In this document: one piece after another, positions 1 to 6,131 of the stretch
Layout of the letters: each line of letters begins with the position of its first letter
How positions within the stretch are numbered: position 1 is the stretch's first letter
Source of the DNA: Christensenellaceae bacterium
GTDB taxonomy: Bacteria; Bacillota; Clostridia; Christensenellales; DTU072
Direction of reading: 5' to 3'
Assembly: GCA_031260775.1 (NCBI GenBank)
Contig: JAISKW010000006.1
Span: 1 to 6,131 of the forward strand
DNA: 6,131 bases
Notes under the pieces: generated by a model
What the model saw: only the letters and a program-made list of their open reading frames with translations
What the model was told of the DNA's origin: nothing
Database searches by the model: none
Made by a program: the position numbers and the translations under genes

Positions 1-1894
1 CGCACATTGCAACGTTTTTACCCTCTCCTTGCAGTTTTTTTACAATATCCGCTTTCCCTTCGGGCAAGACCTCGCTGTAAACCTCGTCAATCCCCGCGAG
101 TTTTGCGATATTCCGCGCGGTTTTTTCGTTGTCGCCGGTGAGCATAACTACCCCGTAACCGTGCGCTTTTAACGCCTCCACCGCCGCCCGGCTTGTGGGT
201 TTAAGCGTATCGGCAAGCGCGATGAGCCCCGCGTTTTTGCCGTCAATCGCGATAAATAGCACGGTTTTACCTTGCTCACTTAAGACTGCGGCATCTTCGG
301 TAAACAAGTTTTCGATACCGCTTGCTTTAAGAAGTTTCGCGTTCCCGATAACAATTTTTTTATCCGAAACTTCCGCCTTAAGTCCGAAACCGACGATTTC
401 TTCAAAGTTTTGATATTCCGACAGTTCGACGTTTTGCTCCTTAGCGTAGCTCAAAACCGCCTTTGCAAGAGGGTGCAACGACCCTTGCTCGCAGCTTGCC
501 GCAAGCTGCAGTAATTTCATTTCGGAAGCGTCTTTCGAAGAAACCAAAATATCCGTAACCTTTGGCTTGCCCTCCGTGAGTGTGCCGGTTTTATCGAATA
601 AAACGGTTGTTATTTTATTCGCCCTCTCCAACGCCTCGCCGTTTTTAATTAAGATGCCGTGCCGCGCGCCTAACCCCGTACCGACCATAATCGCCGTGGG
701 TGTCGCAAGCCCCAACGCACACGGGCAGGCAATTACAAGCACCGAAACGAACACCGTAAGCGCGAACGAAACGTCCCTTTTGCCGATTATCCACGCGATA
801 AACGCTACAATAGCAATGACGAAAACTATCGGCACAAACACCCCGGCGACCTTATCCGCAAGCTTCGCAATAGGCGCCTTTTTCGTTTGCGCGTCCTCGC
901 AAAGCTTTATAATTTGCGCCAAATACGTTCCGTCGCCGACCTTTGTTGCGGTGAAATGTATAACTCCGTTAGTGTTTACCGTGCCGCCGTAAACCGTGTC
1001 GTCCGCGCTTTTTTCAATGGGGAGGCTCTCGCCGGTCAGCATACTTTCGTCTAAAGTTGCCGTACCCGAAACAATTACGCCGTCCACGGGTATTTTTTCG
1101 CCGCCCTTAACCACGATTTCGTCGCCTTCTTGCAACGCCTCGGCGGGGATTTCCGTTTCGATGCCGTTTTTAATAATCGTCGCGTTTTTCGGCGCAAGCT
1201 CCATTAAAAGTTTGATTGCCTCGCTTGTTTTGCCTTTAGCGAGAGCCTCGAGCCCTTTGCCTAAAAAGAGCAGCGTTATTATTACCGCCGCGCTTTCGAA
1301 GTACAAATTATGCACGGCATGCATATCGCCGAAGCCGATTTTGAATGTGTAAACTACGCTGTAAATGAACGATGCCGCAATGCCCACGCTCACTAAACTA
1401 TCCATATTTGGGCTTCTTTTTATGAGCGCACGGAATCCGCTGATGTAAAAACCGTAACCGATTGCCACGACGGGCGCGGTCAAAATAAGTTGCAAAACCG
1501 CGTACCCAAAAGCGTTATGGTGAATTGAAACCATACTCGGTACGGGCAGATTTTCAACAAGCATTGTGCCCATTGAAAAGTATAAAAGAGGCAGAGTGAA
1601 TGCGAGTGATACGAAAAACTTTATGAAAAGAACACGGATTTCCTTTTGTTTACGGAGTTTATCTATGTCTATTTGCTCCTTCGTTTCGATTTCGATTAAC
1701 TCAAAACCGCCGTCCAAAATCGCTTCTTTAATTTCCGATTCTTTAACAATTGCTTCGTCAAAACCGATGTACGCTTTTTCGATTGCAAAATTAACGACGC
1801 CGCTTATGACGCCGTCGGTTTTGGATAATATTTTTTCCGCTCTTGCCGCGCATGCCGCACAGTGCATACCCGCAATGCGATATGTTTTTGTCAT
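1..1894 (-). CDS. copA: Copper-translocating P1B-type ATPase CopA (3' end cut by window edge)
   Basis: This encodes a heavy-metal P-type ATPase that would pump Cu(I) out of the cytoplasm across the inner membrane using ATP. About 631 residues are present. An N-terminal HMA metal-binding domain (about 1-70) carries GMHCAAC at 9-15. Membrane segments lie near 93-113, 132-152, 168-186, 197-213, 347-368 and 376-400. The actuator motif TGES is at 287-290, the metal-site CPCALGLATPTA begins at 390, the phosphorylation site DKTGT is at 434-438, the nucleotide-binding HP pair is at 474-475 (SLHPLAKAV) and TGDN is at 586-589. The reading frame reaches the left edge at VAMCG, where GDGxND should follow, so roughly 100 or more C-terminal residues with the last two helices lie outside. 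Those helices hold the residues that separate Cu(I) from other metals, but the HMA motif, CPC and the surrounding helices fit CopA well. The ATG at 1894 is the only reasonable start, since an in-frame stop lies about 50 nt upstream with no other ATG between. No clear Shine-Dalgarno sequence precedes it. No copZ or copper regulator gene is in the window. Confidence 0.95.
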   Translation of the reverse strand, partial: MTKTYRIAGMHCAACAARAEKILSKTDGVISGVVNFAIEKAYIGFDEAIVKESEIKEAILDGGFELIEIETKEQIDIDKLRKQKEIRVLFIKFFVSLAFTLPLLYFSMGTMLVENLPVPSMVSIHHNAFGYAVLQLILTAPVVAIGYGFYISGFRALIKRSPNMDSLVSVGIAASFIYSVVYTFKIGFGDMHAVHNLYFESAAVIITLLFLGKGLEALAKGKTSEAIKLLMELAPKNATIIKNGIETEIPAEALQEGDEIVVKGGEKIPVDGVIVSGTATLDESMLTGESLPIEKSADDTVYGGTVNTNGVIHFTATKVGDGTYLAQIIKLCEDAQTKKAPIAKLADKVAGVFVPIVFVIAIVAFIAWIIGKRDVSFALTVFVSVLVIACPCALGLATPTAIMVGTGLGARHGILIKNGEALERANKITTVLFDKTGTLTEGKPKVTDILVSSKDASEMKLLQLAASCEQGSLHPLAKAVLSYAKEQNVELSEYQNFEEIVGFGLKAEVSDKKIVIGNAKLLKASGIENLFTEDAAVLSEQGKTVLFIAIDGKNAGLIALADTLKPTSRAAVEALKAHGYGVVMLTGDNEKTARNIAKLAGIDEVYSEVLPEGKADIVKKLQGEGKNVAMC

Positions 1895-2004
1895 TATGTT
1901 TATTTTACAATACGAGTCAATAAAAGTTTTAGCGTGCGGAAAATTTTAAGAACCCTCGCGCTTTCGCAGTATTAGCAACATTGTGCGAATATTTGCGTTA
2001 GAAA

Positions 2005-2029
2005 GATAGGGGTGTAACACACCCCTATC
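2005..2029 (-). terminator. Perfect 11-bp hairpin, probable cysK terminator
   Basis: Two perfect 11-nt arms (GATAGGGGTGT at 2005-2015 and ACACCCCTATC at 2019-2029) flank a 3-nt loop. Read on the minus strand, the hairpin starts 57 nt after the cysK stop and is followed by TTTCT, a short and interrupted U tract. That fits an intrinsic terminator for cysK better than any plus-strand role, where no T run follows. The poor U tract keeps confidence moderate; it could instead be a repeated intergenic hairpin element or an operator upstream of copA. Confidence 0.5.
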
Positions 2030-2039
2030 GTAGTTCTCG

Positions 2040-2064
2040 GGTTCGCAGGCCCGCCGCTCGAACC
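2040..2064. repeat. Short GC-rich inverted repeat in the cysK-copA gap
   Basis: GGTTCG (2040-2045) and CGAACC (2059-2064) are perfect 6-nt arms around a 13-nt GC-rich spacer. The element lies between the cysK stop and the stronger hairpin at 2005-2029. In RNA from the minus strand it would fold just before that hairpin. The GGTTCGA stretch recalls a tRNA T-loop, but no T-stem or acceptor pairing can be formed. Its role is unknown; it may be part of a two-hairpin terminator region or a REP-like intergenic repeat. Confidence 0.3.
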
Positions 2065-2086
2065 ACCGATTTGCAGGTTAAATTCT

Positions 2087-3016
2087 CTAATCTGTAAATA
2101 ACGGAGTTGAAAGGTATCTTTCTCCGGTATCGGGCAAGAGGGCTACGATGAGTTTGCCTCTATTCTCCGGGCGTTTCGCAAGTTGGGTTGCGGCGTACAG
2201 TGCCGCGCCGGAGGAAATACCCACTAAAACGCCGTCGGTGCGCGATACCGCTTTGCCCGTTGCGAACGCATCCTCGTTTGAAACGGTGATGATTTCGTCA
2301 TAGACTGCCGTATTAAGCGTATCGGGGATAAAGCCCGCGCCGATTCCTTGAATTTTGTGCGGCCCGGGTTTGCCTGTCGAAAGTACCGGTGAAGACGCGG
2401 GTTCAACCGCAACAACCTTGACTTTTGCGTTTTTCGATTTCAAGTACTCGCCGACGCCGGTAATCGTGCCGCCCGTGCCGACGCCCGATACAAAAATATC
2501 AACCTTGCCGTCGGTGTCGTCCCAAATCTCCGGGCCCGTTGTCGCCTTGTGAACCGCAGGGTTTGCGGGGTTTGTGAACTGCGAGGGGATAAACGAGTTA
2601 GGCGTACCCGCTTGTAATTCTTTCGCTTTTGCAATCGCGCCTTTCATACCGAGCGCGCCTTCGGTTAAAACTAATTCCGCGCCGTAAGCCTTAACGAGCG
2701 CGCGACGCTCTAAGCTCATTGTTTCGGGCATCGTTAAAATTAACTTGTAGCCTTTTGCCGCCGCAACGGAAGCCAAGCCGATACCGGTGTTGCCGCTTGT
2801 CGGTTCGATAATCGTGCCGCCCGCAATTAAAATGCCTTTTGCCTCGGCGTCCTCAATCATCGCTTTTGCGATACGGTCTTTGACGCTGCCCGCGGGGTTG
2901 AAGTACTCGAGCTTTACAACGACGCTCGCCTCTAATTTGTTAAGCTCGTTATAGTTAACGAGTTCAAGTAACGGTGTTTTGCCGATTAAATCGGTCAGAT
3001 GCTTATAAATTGCCAT
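2087..3016 (-). CDS. cysK: Cysteine synthase A (O-acetylserine sulfhydrylase)
   Basis: This is a 309-residue PLP-dependent enzyme that makes L-cysteine from O-acetylserine and sulfide in the cytoplasm, the usual family length. The PLP lysine is K46 in NPAGSVKDR. The substrate loop TSGNTG is at 73-78, the phosphate-binding GVGTGGT at 178-184, HKIQGIGAGF at 220-229, GISSGAA at 266-272 and the C-terminal PDTGERYLST at 295-304. The motif set is that of CysK/CysM and not of cystathionine beta-synthase, as there is no extra C-terminal domain. The start is the ATG at 3016, preceded by a good Shine-Dalgarno (AAAGGA, 4 nt before the ATG). A longer frame opening at a TTG at 3100 would add 28 non-homologous residues encoded by promoter DNA and is rejected. 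The gene seems monocistronic, with its own promoter at 3074-3100 and a hairpin after its stop. No cysE partner gene is in the window, and CysK versus CysM cannot be fully settled by eye, though CysK is favoured. Confidence 0.96.
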   Translation of the reverse strand: MAIYKHLTDLIGKTPLLELVNYNELNKLEASVVVKLEYFNPAGSVKDRIAKAMIEDAEAKGILIAGGTIIEPTSGNTGIGLASVAAAKGYKLILTMPETMSLERRALVKAYGAELVLTEGALGMKGAIAKAKELQAGTPNSFIPSQFTNPANPAVHKATTGPEIWDDTDGKVDIFVSGVGTGGTITGVGEYLKSKNAKVKVVAVEPASSPVLSTGKPGPHKIQGIGAGFIPDTLNTAVYDEIITVSNEDAFATGKAVSRTDGVLVGISSGAALYAATQLAKRPENRGKLIVALLPDTGERYLSTPLFTD

Positions 3017-3033
3017 ATTTTCCTTTATGTTTT

Positions 3034-3060
3034 GCAAATATATCAAATGTATATGTTTGC
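3034..3060. promoter_or_regulatory. Imperfect dyad in the cysK leader, candidate operator
   Basis: On the plus strand, GCAAATATAT (3034-3043) and ATATGTTTGC (3051-3060) form 10-nt arms with one mismatch around a 7-nt spacer. The element begins about 14 nt downstream of the cysK -10 box and ends 17 nt before the start codon. This position suits a repressor that blocks transcription. Cysteine genes in Bacillota are often controlled by CymR, an Rrf2-family repressor that binds AT-rich dyads. I cannot match a CymR consensus reliably, so assigning a protein is only inference. Confidence 0.35.
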
Positions 3061-3073
3061 TATATGCATATAT

Positions 3074-3100
3074 ATTATACCTATGCGCAAGCCGTGTCAA
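3074..3100 (-). promoter_or_regulatory. Sigma-A type promoter for cysK
   Basis: A perfect -35 box TTGACA (3100-3095, minus strand) is followed by a perfect -10 box TATAAT (3079-3074). The spacer is only 15 nt; an overlapping TAATAT two bases further on gives the ideal 17 nt with a weaker hexamer. Transcription would begin near 3065-3068, leaving a leader of about 50 nt before the cysK ATG. The adjoining TATATGCATATA is itself a perfect 12-nt palindrome that overlaps the region just downstream of the -10 box. Confidence 0.8.
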
Positions 3101-3183
3101 GTAGAACTTTTTAATGTGAGTTCTTGCGGGAGGGGGGGGAATGCTTTTCGCAGAATAAGATAACGGCTGTCTACTCCTTTTTG

Positions 3184-3990
3184 TTAGGAGAGAGTTTGCG
3201 AGGTTATGAAACAGAGTTTATCCGCCGTATCGGTTACGGTATTGAAACTTGCGCGGATTGCACCGCTTTTTAAGGTGTTTTCGATTTCCTTTTTAAGTTT
3301 CTTCGGCAAATCCTCGGCGCGCGACCTGTTATATTCCTCAACTTGGCTACGCAGCCGCTCCAATGCTGTTCTTTTGTTTTCAAGCTGGCTGCGCTCCTCG
3401 CGGCAAACTACCGCTATGCCCGTGGGCTCGTGCGTTGCCCTAACGCATGAGCTAACCTTGTTAACGTTTTGTCCGCCTTTACCGCCGCTGCGGAACGCCT
3501 CGCATCTTACGTCGTCTAAGAACTCTTTGTCGGATAAAGGCATATAGCCCGCCGTTGTCGGGAGGATTATCGCTTTGCAAACGCCTTCTTTTCCGTCCTC
3601 ATCTATAACCTTATATATACCGCTTAAATTCTTTATCTTTTTGTATAAAATTACGTCCGCGCCTGCAAATTGTTTTATTAAAGACAATAAATATTCGCAA
3701 GCCTGCGCGTCGCCTTTCAGTATTATTTCCGCAGTTTCGCGGCTGTTATCATCTTTTAGGTTAAGCGCATAAAGAAACTTTGCCGCCGTTATAGCGGTCG
3801 TTTCCTCTTCAAAAATATTCAGTGCGTTGTATGCCTCCTCGCCTTTGGCAACCGACACCTCCAAACGGCGCATATAATCCAAATCGCCTTGCGCCTCCAC
3901 GGAAAAAAGAAGCTCGGCGTTACGGGCGTAATCGCGCTTGAATACCTCTCCGCGCGCTTTTGCAAGTTTAATCAAATCTTCTTCCGTCAT
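3184..3990 (-). CDS. Class-I release-factor-like protein with GGQ motif (PrfH-like ribosome rescue factor)
   Basis: This 268-residue cytoplasmic protein has the peptidyl-tRNA hydrolysis domain of class-I release factors: RSGGKGGQNVNK at 167-178 with GGQ at 172-174, then VRATH at 183-187 and ERSQ at 199-202. A lysine/arginine-rich helical region follows (about 206-240), then a tail with SGAIRASFN (242-250). RF1 and RF2 are about 350-370 residues long and carry a PxT or SPF stop-codon-reading tripeptide about 40-50 residues before GGQ. That stretch is shortened here and neither tripeptide is visible. Residues 1-83 are acidic and helical with no motif I recognise. The RATH sequence and the tail recall PrfH, which frees damaged ribosomes and is often paired with an RtcB RNA ligase; no rtcB is in the window. 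A role in rescue is therefore inferred. The ATG at 3990 overlaps the tatD stop (ATGA, 4 nt), indicating translational coupling, with only a weak GGA upstream. Confidence 0.85.
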   Translation of the reverse strand: MTEEDLIKLAKARGEVFKRDYARNAELLFSVEAQGDLDYMRRLEVSVAKGEEAYNALNIFEEETTAITAAKFLYALNLKDDNSRETAEIILKGDAQACEYLLSLIKQFAGADVILYKKIKNLSGIYKVIDEDGKEGVCKAIILPTTAGYMPLSDKEFLDDVRCEAFRSGGKGGQNVNKVSSCVRATHEPTGIAVVCREERSQLENKRTALERLRSQVEEYNRSRAEDLPKKLKKEIENTLKSGAIRASFNTVTDTADKLCFITSQTLS

Positions 3991-4748
3991 CTAAATCCAA
4001 AAAAACGCCCGGCGTTTTCATCCGTAATTTTTTCTAAATCCGTCAACCCCGTTTCCTCAATCAGTCTATTCAAAACAAGGTTGAGATACTGCGGTTTATT
4101 GAGCTGTCCTCTATAGGGCACGGGGGTCATATAAGGGCAATCGGTTTCGAGCAAAACTCTATCGACGGGAAGCGACGCCGCAACCGCCGCACGGTCGGAA
4201 TTTTTGAACGTCACCGCGCCGCCGAACGCGAAATATGCTTTATCAAACGTGTTCAAAATTTTGTTTGCGTACACTTTGTCCTCCGCAAAGCAATGAAACA
4301 GTAACCCGTTCTCAATAAATTGACGGTTTTCGCGTAAAATCGAAAGCGCATCGTCCGCCGCCTCCCGAACGTGCAAAACCACGGGTAAATTAAATTCGTT
4401 CGCTAAGAGTATTTGCTTTTCAAATGCCTTTCGTTGCGCGTCGCGAGGTGATAAATCGTAGTGGAAATCAAGCCCTATTTCACCCAAAGCAACGACTTTT
4501 TTATTATTATCGCCTGCGATTAGCCTGCGTAATCCGCTTTCGGCATTGTCATCGTAGTCCTTTGCATCGTGCGGATGAATCCCTAAGGCGCAAAAAACGT
4601 GACCGTATTCGCGCGCAAGAGCATAAGCCTTAACGCAATCTGCGGCGTTGCAACCCACCGTGACAATCCGCTTTAATCCGCTTTTAACTATTTCGTCCGT
4701 AAAAGGCAAAAGCCGTTCGTCGGTTAAATGTGCGTGGGTATCAATCAT
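3987..4748 (-). CDS. tatD: TatD-family metal-dependent hydrolase/DNase
   Basis: This is a 253-residue TIM-barrel hydrolase of the TatD/YcfH family, cytoplasmic enzymes reported as metal-dependent 3'-5' exonucleases or DNases. The metal ligands are all visible: H5 and H7 in DTHAHL, E90 in ALGEIGLDFHYD, H126 in LHVREA, H152 in FHCFAE and D203 in ETDCPYMTPVPYRG. ALGIHPH at 54-60 is also typical, and the length is normal for the family. The ATG at 4748 starts 5 nt after the stop of the upstream permease gene, with no clear Shine-Dalgarno, so its translation is probably coupled to that gene. Its stop overlaps the start of the release-factor-like gene. In many Bacillota tatD sits with metG, rnmV or ksgA; that arrangement is not seen here. 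The exact substrate cannot be told from the sequence. Confidence 0.95.
   Translation of the reverse strand: MIDTHAHLTDERLLPFTDEIVKSGLKRIVTVGCNAADCVKAYALAREYGHVFCALGIHPHDAKDYDDNAESGLRRLIAGDNNKKVVALGEIGLDFHYDLSPRDAQRKAFEKQILLANEFNLPVVLHVREAADDALSILRENRQFIENGLLFHCFAEDKVYANKILNTFDKAYFAFGGAVTFKNSDRAAVAASLPVDRVLLETDCPYMTPVPYRGQLNKPQYLNLVLNRLIEETGLTDLEKITDENAGRFFGFR
4002..4018 (-). terminator. Terminator-like hairpin in the last codons of tatD
   Basis: On the minus strand, AAAACGC (4018-4012) pairs with GCGTTTT (4008-4002) around a 3-nt loop. The T tract continues, giving seven T in a row (4005-3999). The shape is that of a small intrinsic terminator, but only three G-C pairs support it, so termination would be partial at best. 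It lies inside the tatD coding sequence, 9 nt before the start codon of the release-factor-like gene, where it could reduce read-through into that gene. It may also be chance in a lysine/phenylalanine-type AT-rich stretch. Confidence 0.3.
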
Positions 4749-4753
4749 TATAA

Positions 4754-6131
4754 TCAGACGGCGTTGATGCGCGTTTTCGAAAGTTTGAGCTTGTGGATGA
4801 ACGAAAATACAACGAATGCGGCGGTCAAAATCCCTCCGACAATGAGCGAAAAAGACAGCGCGGAAAAGGGCAGAATCGGTACGATTATATTCTTTTCGAT
4901 AAGCGAGGAGAACACGGGCAACGCCCTTGACATTGCAATTGCAGTAACGAGTGACACCGCCAACGCGGCAAGCGAGGCAAGCGCGCCCTCGGTTAAAGAA
5001 AGGAGTACCGAATCCTCACCCGTCATACCGCACACGGAGTAAACCTTCATTTCGCGCGCTCTTGAGGCAATTGTTACAAAGGTGATATTCAAAATGCCCA
5101 ACAAGCCGATAACGAAAAGCGCGTAGCGGAAAACGTCCATTAAATCGCCGATTGCCTTTAATTCCGCCGCGCCCTGATAGGCATAATCATCGTACGGTAG
5201 AACGTAAATCAGTCCCTGCTCTTTTGTCGAAAGCGAGGCAATTATAGTTTGCACGCCGCGGAAAATCTCTTGGTCGCTTGCGCCGTCCTTCTTTTTTATG
5301 AGGAAGGTAGCGGTTTTATCGACCGATTCGGTTGCAAAATACGGCGCGTAGCCGAGTTTATCGTACTCGGTTGCATCCTTTACGATGCCCGCGACAACGA
5401 ATTTGTAACGTTTGCCGGTGTTTTCAAACGAAAAATCGGGGTTCTTGTTGAACAATTCGACGGTGTCGCCGACCTTATAAATAGGGAACGCCGCCGCGCC
5501 GTTTTCCTTAGTTAGCGATAAATCCTCGGTAATTATTATGGGCACAAGCCCTTCGGCAAGAATTTTCTCCCAATTTTTCGCCGCAGTGTCGCTGACGGGA
5601 GTCGTTTTTAAGTTTTTGAGCGTTTCGACGCTGTCCACGCCGAAAACGTTGATGTCTATGTTTTTGCCGTTTAAGAGCCAACCGCCCGACTCGTTGTAGA
5701 AACCGACGGTTTCAACCCCGTCAATTTCGGAAAGTATTTCGGTTTTTATTAAATCGTTGTAGTCAAACCCCAATTCCGAATCGGACTCCATAAAAAAGTC
5801 CGCATCGAACCTCGTAAAGTACGGAGTAACCGCCGCTTTGACCGTGCCGATAACCTCGAACACCAAAACCGACAAAATGACGACCGAAACGCAAAGCGTG
5901 ACAAGCGTGCGCAACGGCTTTAGGCGCGAAAGCGTACCCGCCGACAGCGAAACCGCGTGCGTTTTGAACACGTTTTTCGCAACGATTCCCGCGCCTAAAA
6001 GGGCGAAGCCCGATACCTCTTTGACGAACAACGCAACCGCCGCAAGCAAAAATACGGATATTATTACAACACCGATACCGGTAGTAAAGGTTGCCAAAAC
6101 CGCAAATAAGGTTGCCAAAACAGCGTAAATT
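4754..6131 (-). CDS. FtsX/MacB-type ABC transporter permease, C-terminal part (5' end beyond window)
   Basis: The frame is open to the right edge, so the start lies outside; an internal TTG at 6118 is only the first possible start codon in view. Numbering from that codon, about 454 residues are present. Hydrophobic helices lie near 10-32 and 70-92, then a large extracytoplasmic domain at about 93-330, then three helices near 331-352, 375-400 and 418-442. The segment ASRAREMKVYSVCGMT (351-366) after the third helix is the typical FtsX coupling region that contacts the ATPase. The pattern (a helix ending one FtsX repeat, a signal-anchor-like helix, an ectodomain, then three final helices) fits the second half of a duplicated permease of about 800 residues. 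Such permeases work with a separate ATP-binding protein in export of lipids or peptides or in envelope remodelling. The substrate is not evident and no ATPase gene is in view. The TGA stop lies 5 nt before the tatD start, so the two are likely co-transcribed. Confidence 0.9.
   Translation of the reverse strand, partial: IYAVLATLFAVLATFTTGIGVVIISVFLLAAVALFVKEVSGFALLGAGIVAKNVFKTHAVSLSAGTLSRLKPLRTLVTLCVSVVILSVLVFEVIGTVKAAVTPYFTRFDADFFMESDSELGFDYNDLIKTEILSEIDGVETVGFYNESGGWLLNGKNIDINVFGVDSVETLKNLKTTPVSDTAAKNWEKILAEGLVPIIITEDLSLTKENGAAAFPIYKVGDTVELFNKNPDFSFENTGKRYKFVVAGIVKDATEYDKLGYAPYFATESVDKTATFLIKKKDGASDQEIFRGVQTIIASLSTKEQGLIYVLPYDDYAYQGAAELKAIGDLMDVFRYALFVIGLLGILNITFVTIASRAREMKVYSVCGMTGEDSVLLSLTEGALASLAALAVSLVTAIAMSRALPVFSSLIEKNIIVPILPFSALSFSLIVGGILTAAFVVFSFIHKLKLSKTRINAV

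Noticed and set aside
195..1949. Plus-strand open frames at 195-413, 567-992, 996-1352 and 1566-1949
   Set aside because: They are antisense to copA, whose frame is intact with all P-type ATPase motifs; their products are low-complexity serine/proline/isoleucine-rich shadows.
2005..2029. Copper-responsive CsoR operator upstream of copA
   Set aside because: CsoR sites usually read C-run then G-run (ACCC...GGGT), while this dyad reads GGGG then CCCC, and it lies over 100 nt from the copA start with no promoter beside it.
2040..2075. tRNA or tRNA remnant suggested by GGTTCGA on the minus strand
   Set aside because: The flanking bases do not form a T-stem and no anticodon or acceptor arms can be found.
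3017..3100. A 28-residue N-terminal extension of CysK starting at a TTG at 3100
   Set aside because: The TTG is the first triplet of the perfect -35 box TTGACA, the extension covers the -10 box and leader, and the ATG at 3016 has a good Shine-Dalgarno and matches the usual CysK N-terminus.
3101..3183. Strong terminator after the release-factor-like gene
   Set aside because: Only a 5-bp stem (CTCCT/AGGAG) directly around the stop and a bulged TTCTGCG/CGCAAGAA pairing are seen, and neither is followed by a T tract on the minus strand.
4728..6128. Plus-strand open frames at 4728-5042, 5249-5515 and 5838-6128
   Set aside because: They are antisense to the permease frame and show no recognisable domain or ribosome-binding site.

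Overview
The window is a compact bacterial chromosome segment in which every supported gene lies on the minus strand, so transcription runs from right to left. Short gaps, overlapping genes, a PDTGERYLST-type CysK and mixed GC content (AT-rich promoters inside moderately GC-rich genes) suggest an uncultured Bacillota/Clostridia-type organism. That placement is inference; no marker gene such as rRNA is present.

Right block (3184-6131): the C-terminal part of a large FtsX/MacB-type ABC transporter permease enters from the right edge. It is followed after 5 nt by a TatD-family metal-dependent hydrolase. This overlaps by 4 nt (ATGA) a gene for a short class-I release-factor-like protein with a GGQ motif, which most resembles PrfH/ribosome-rescue factors. 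The three genes look like one transcription unit, although a small terminator-like hairpin sits in the last codons of tatD.

Middle block (2087-3183): cysK, for cysteine synthase, has its own strong sigma-A-type promoter and an AT-rich leader holding an imperfect dyad. The true start is the ATG at 3016; an upstream TTG at 3100 is really the -35 box.

Left block (1-2086): a 192-nt gap with a perfect 11-bp hairpin (probable cysK terminator) and a second, weaker inverted repeat separates cysK from copA. copA encodes a copper-type P1B ATPase that runs off the left edge just before its expected GDGxND hinge motif.

The genes do not form one pathway: they cover copper export, cysteine synthesis, nucleic-acid/RNA-end processing (TatD), ribosome rescue and export or envelope functions (ABC permease). 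The most unusual item is the release-factor-like protein, which keeps the GGQ hydrolysis motif but lacks the SPF/PxT stop-codon reading region. I see no mobile element, CRISPR array, tRNA or rRNA, and nothing that amounts to a clearly new multi-gene system.
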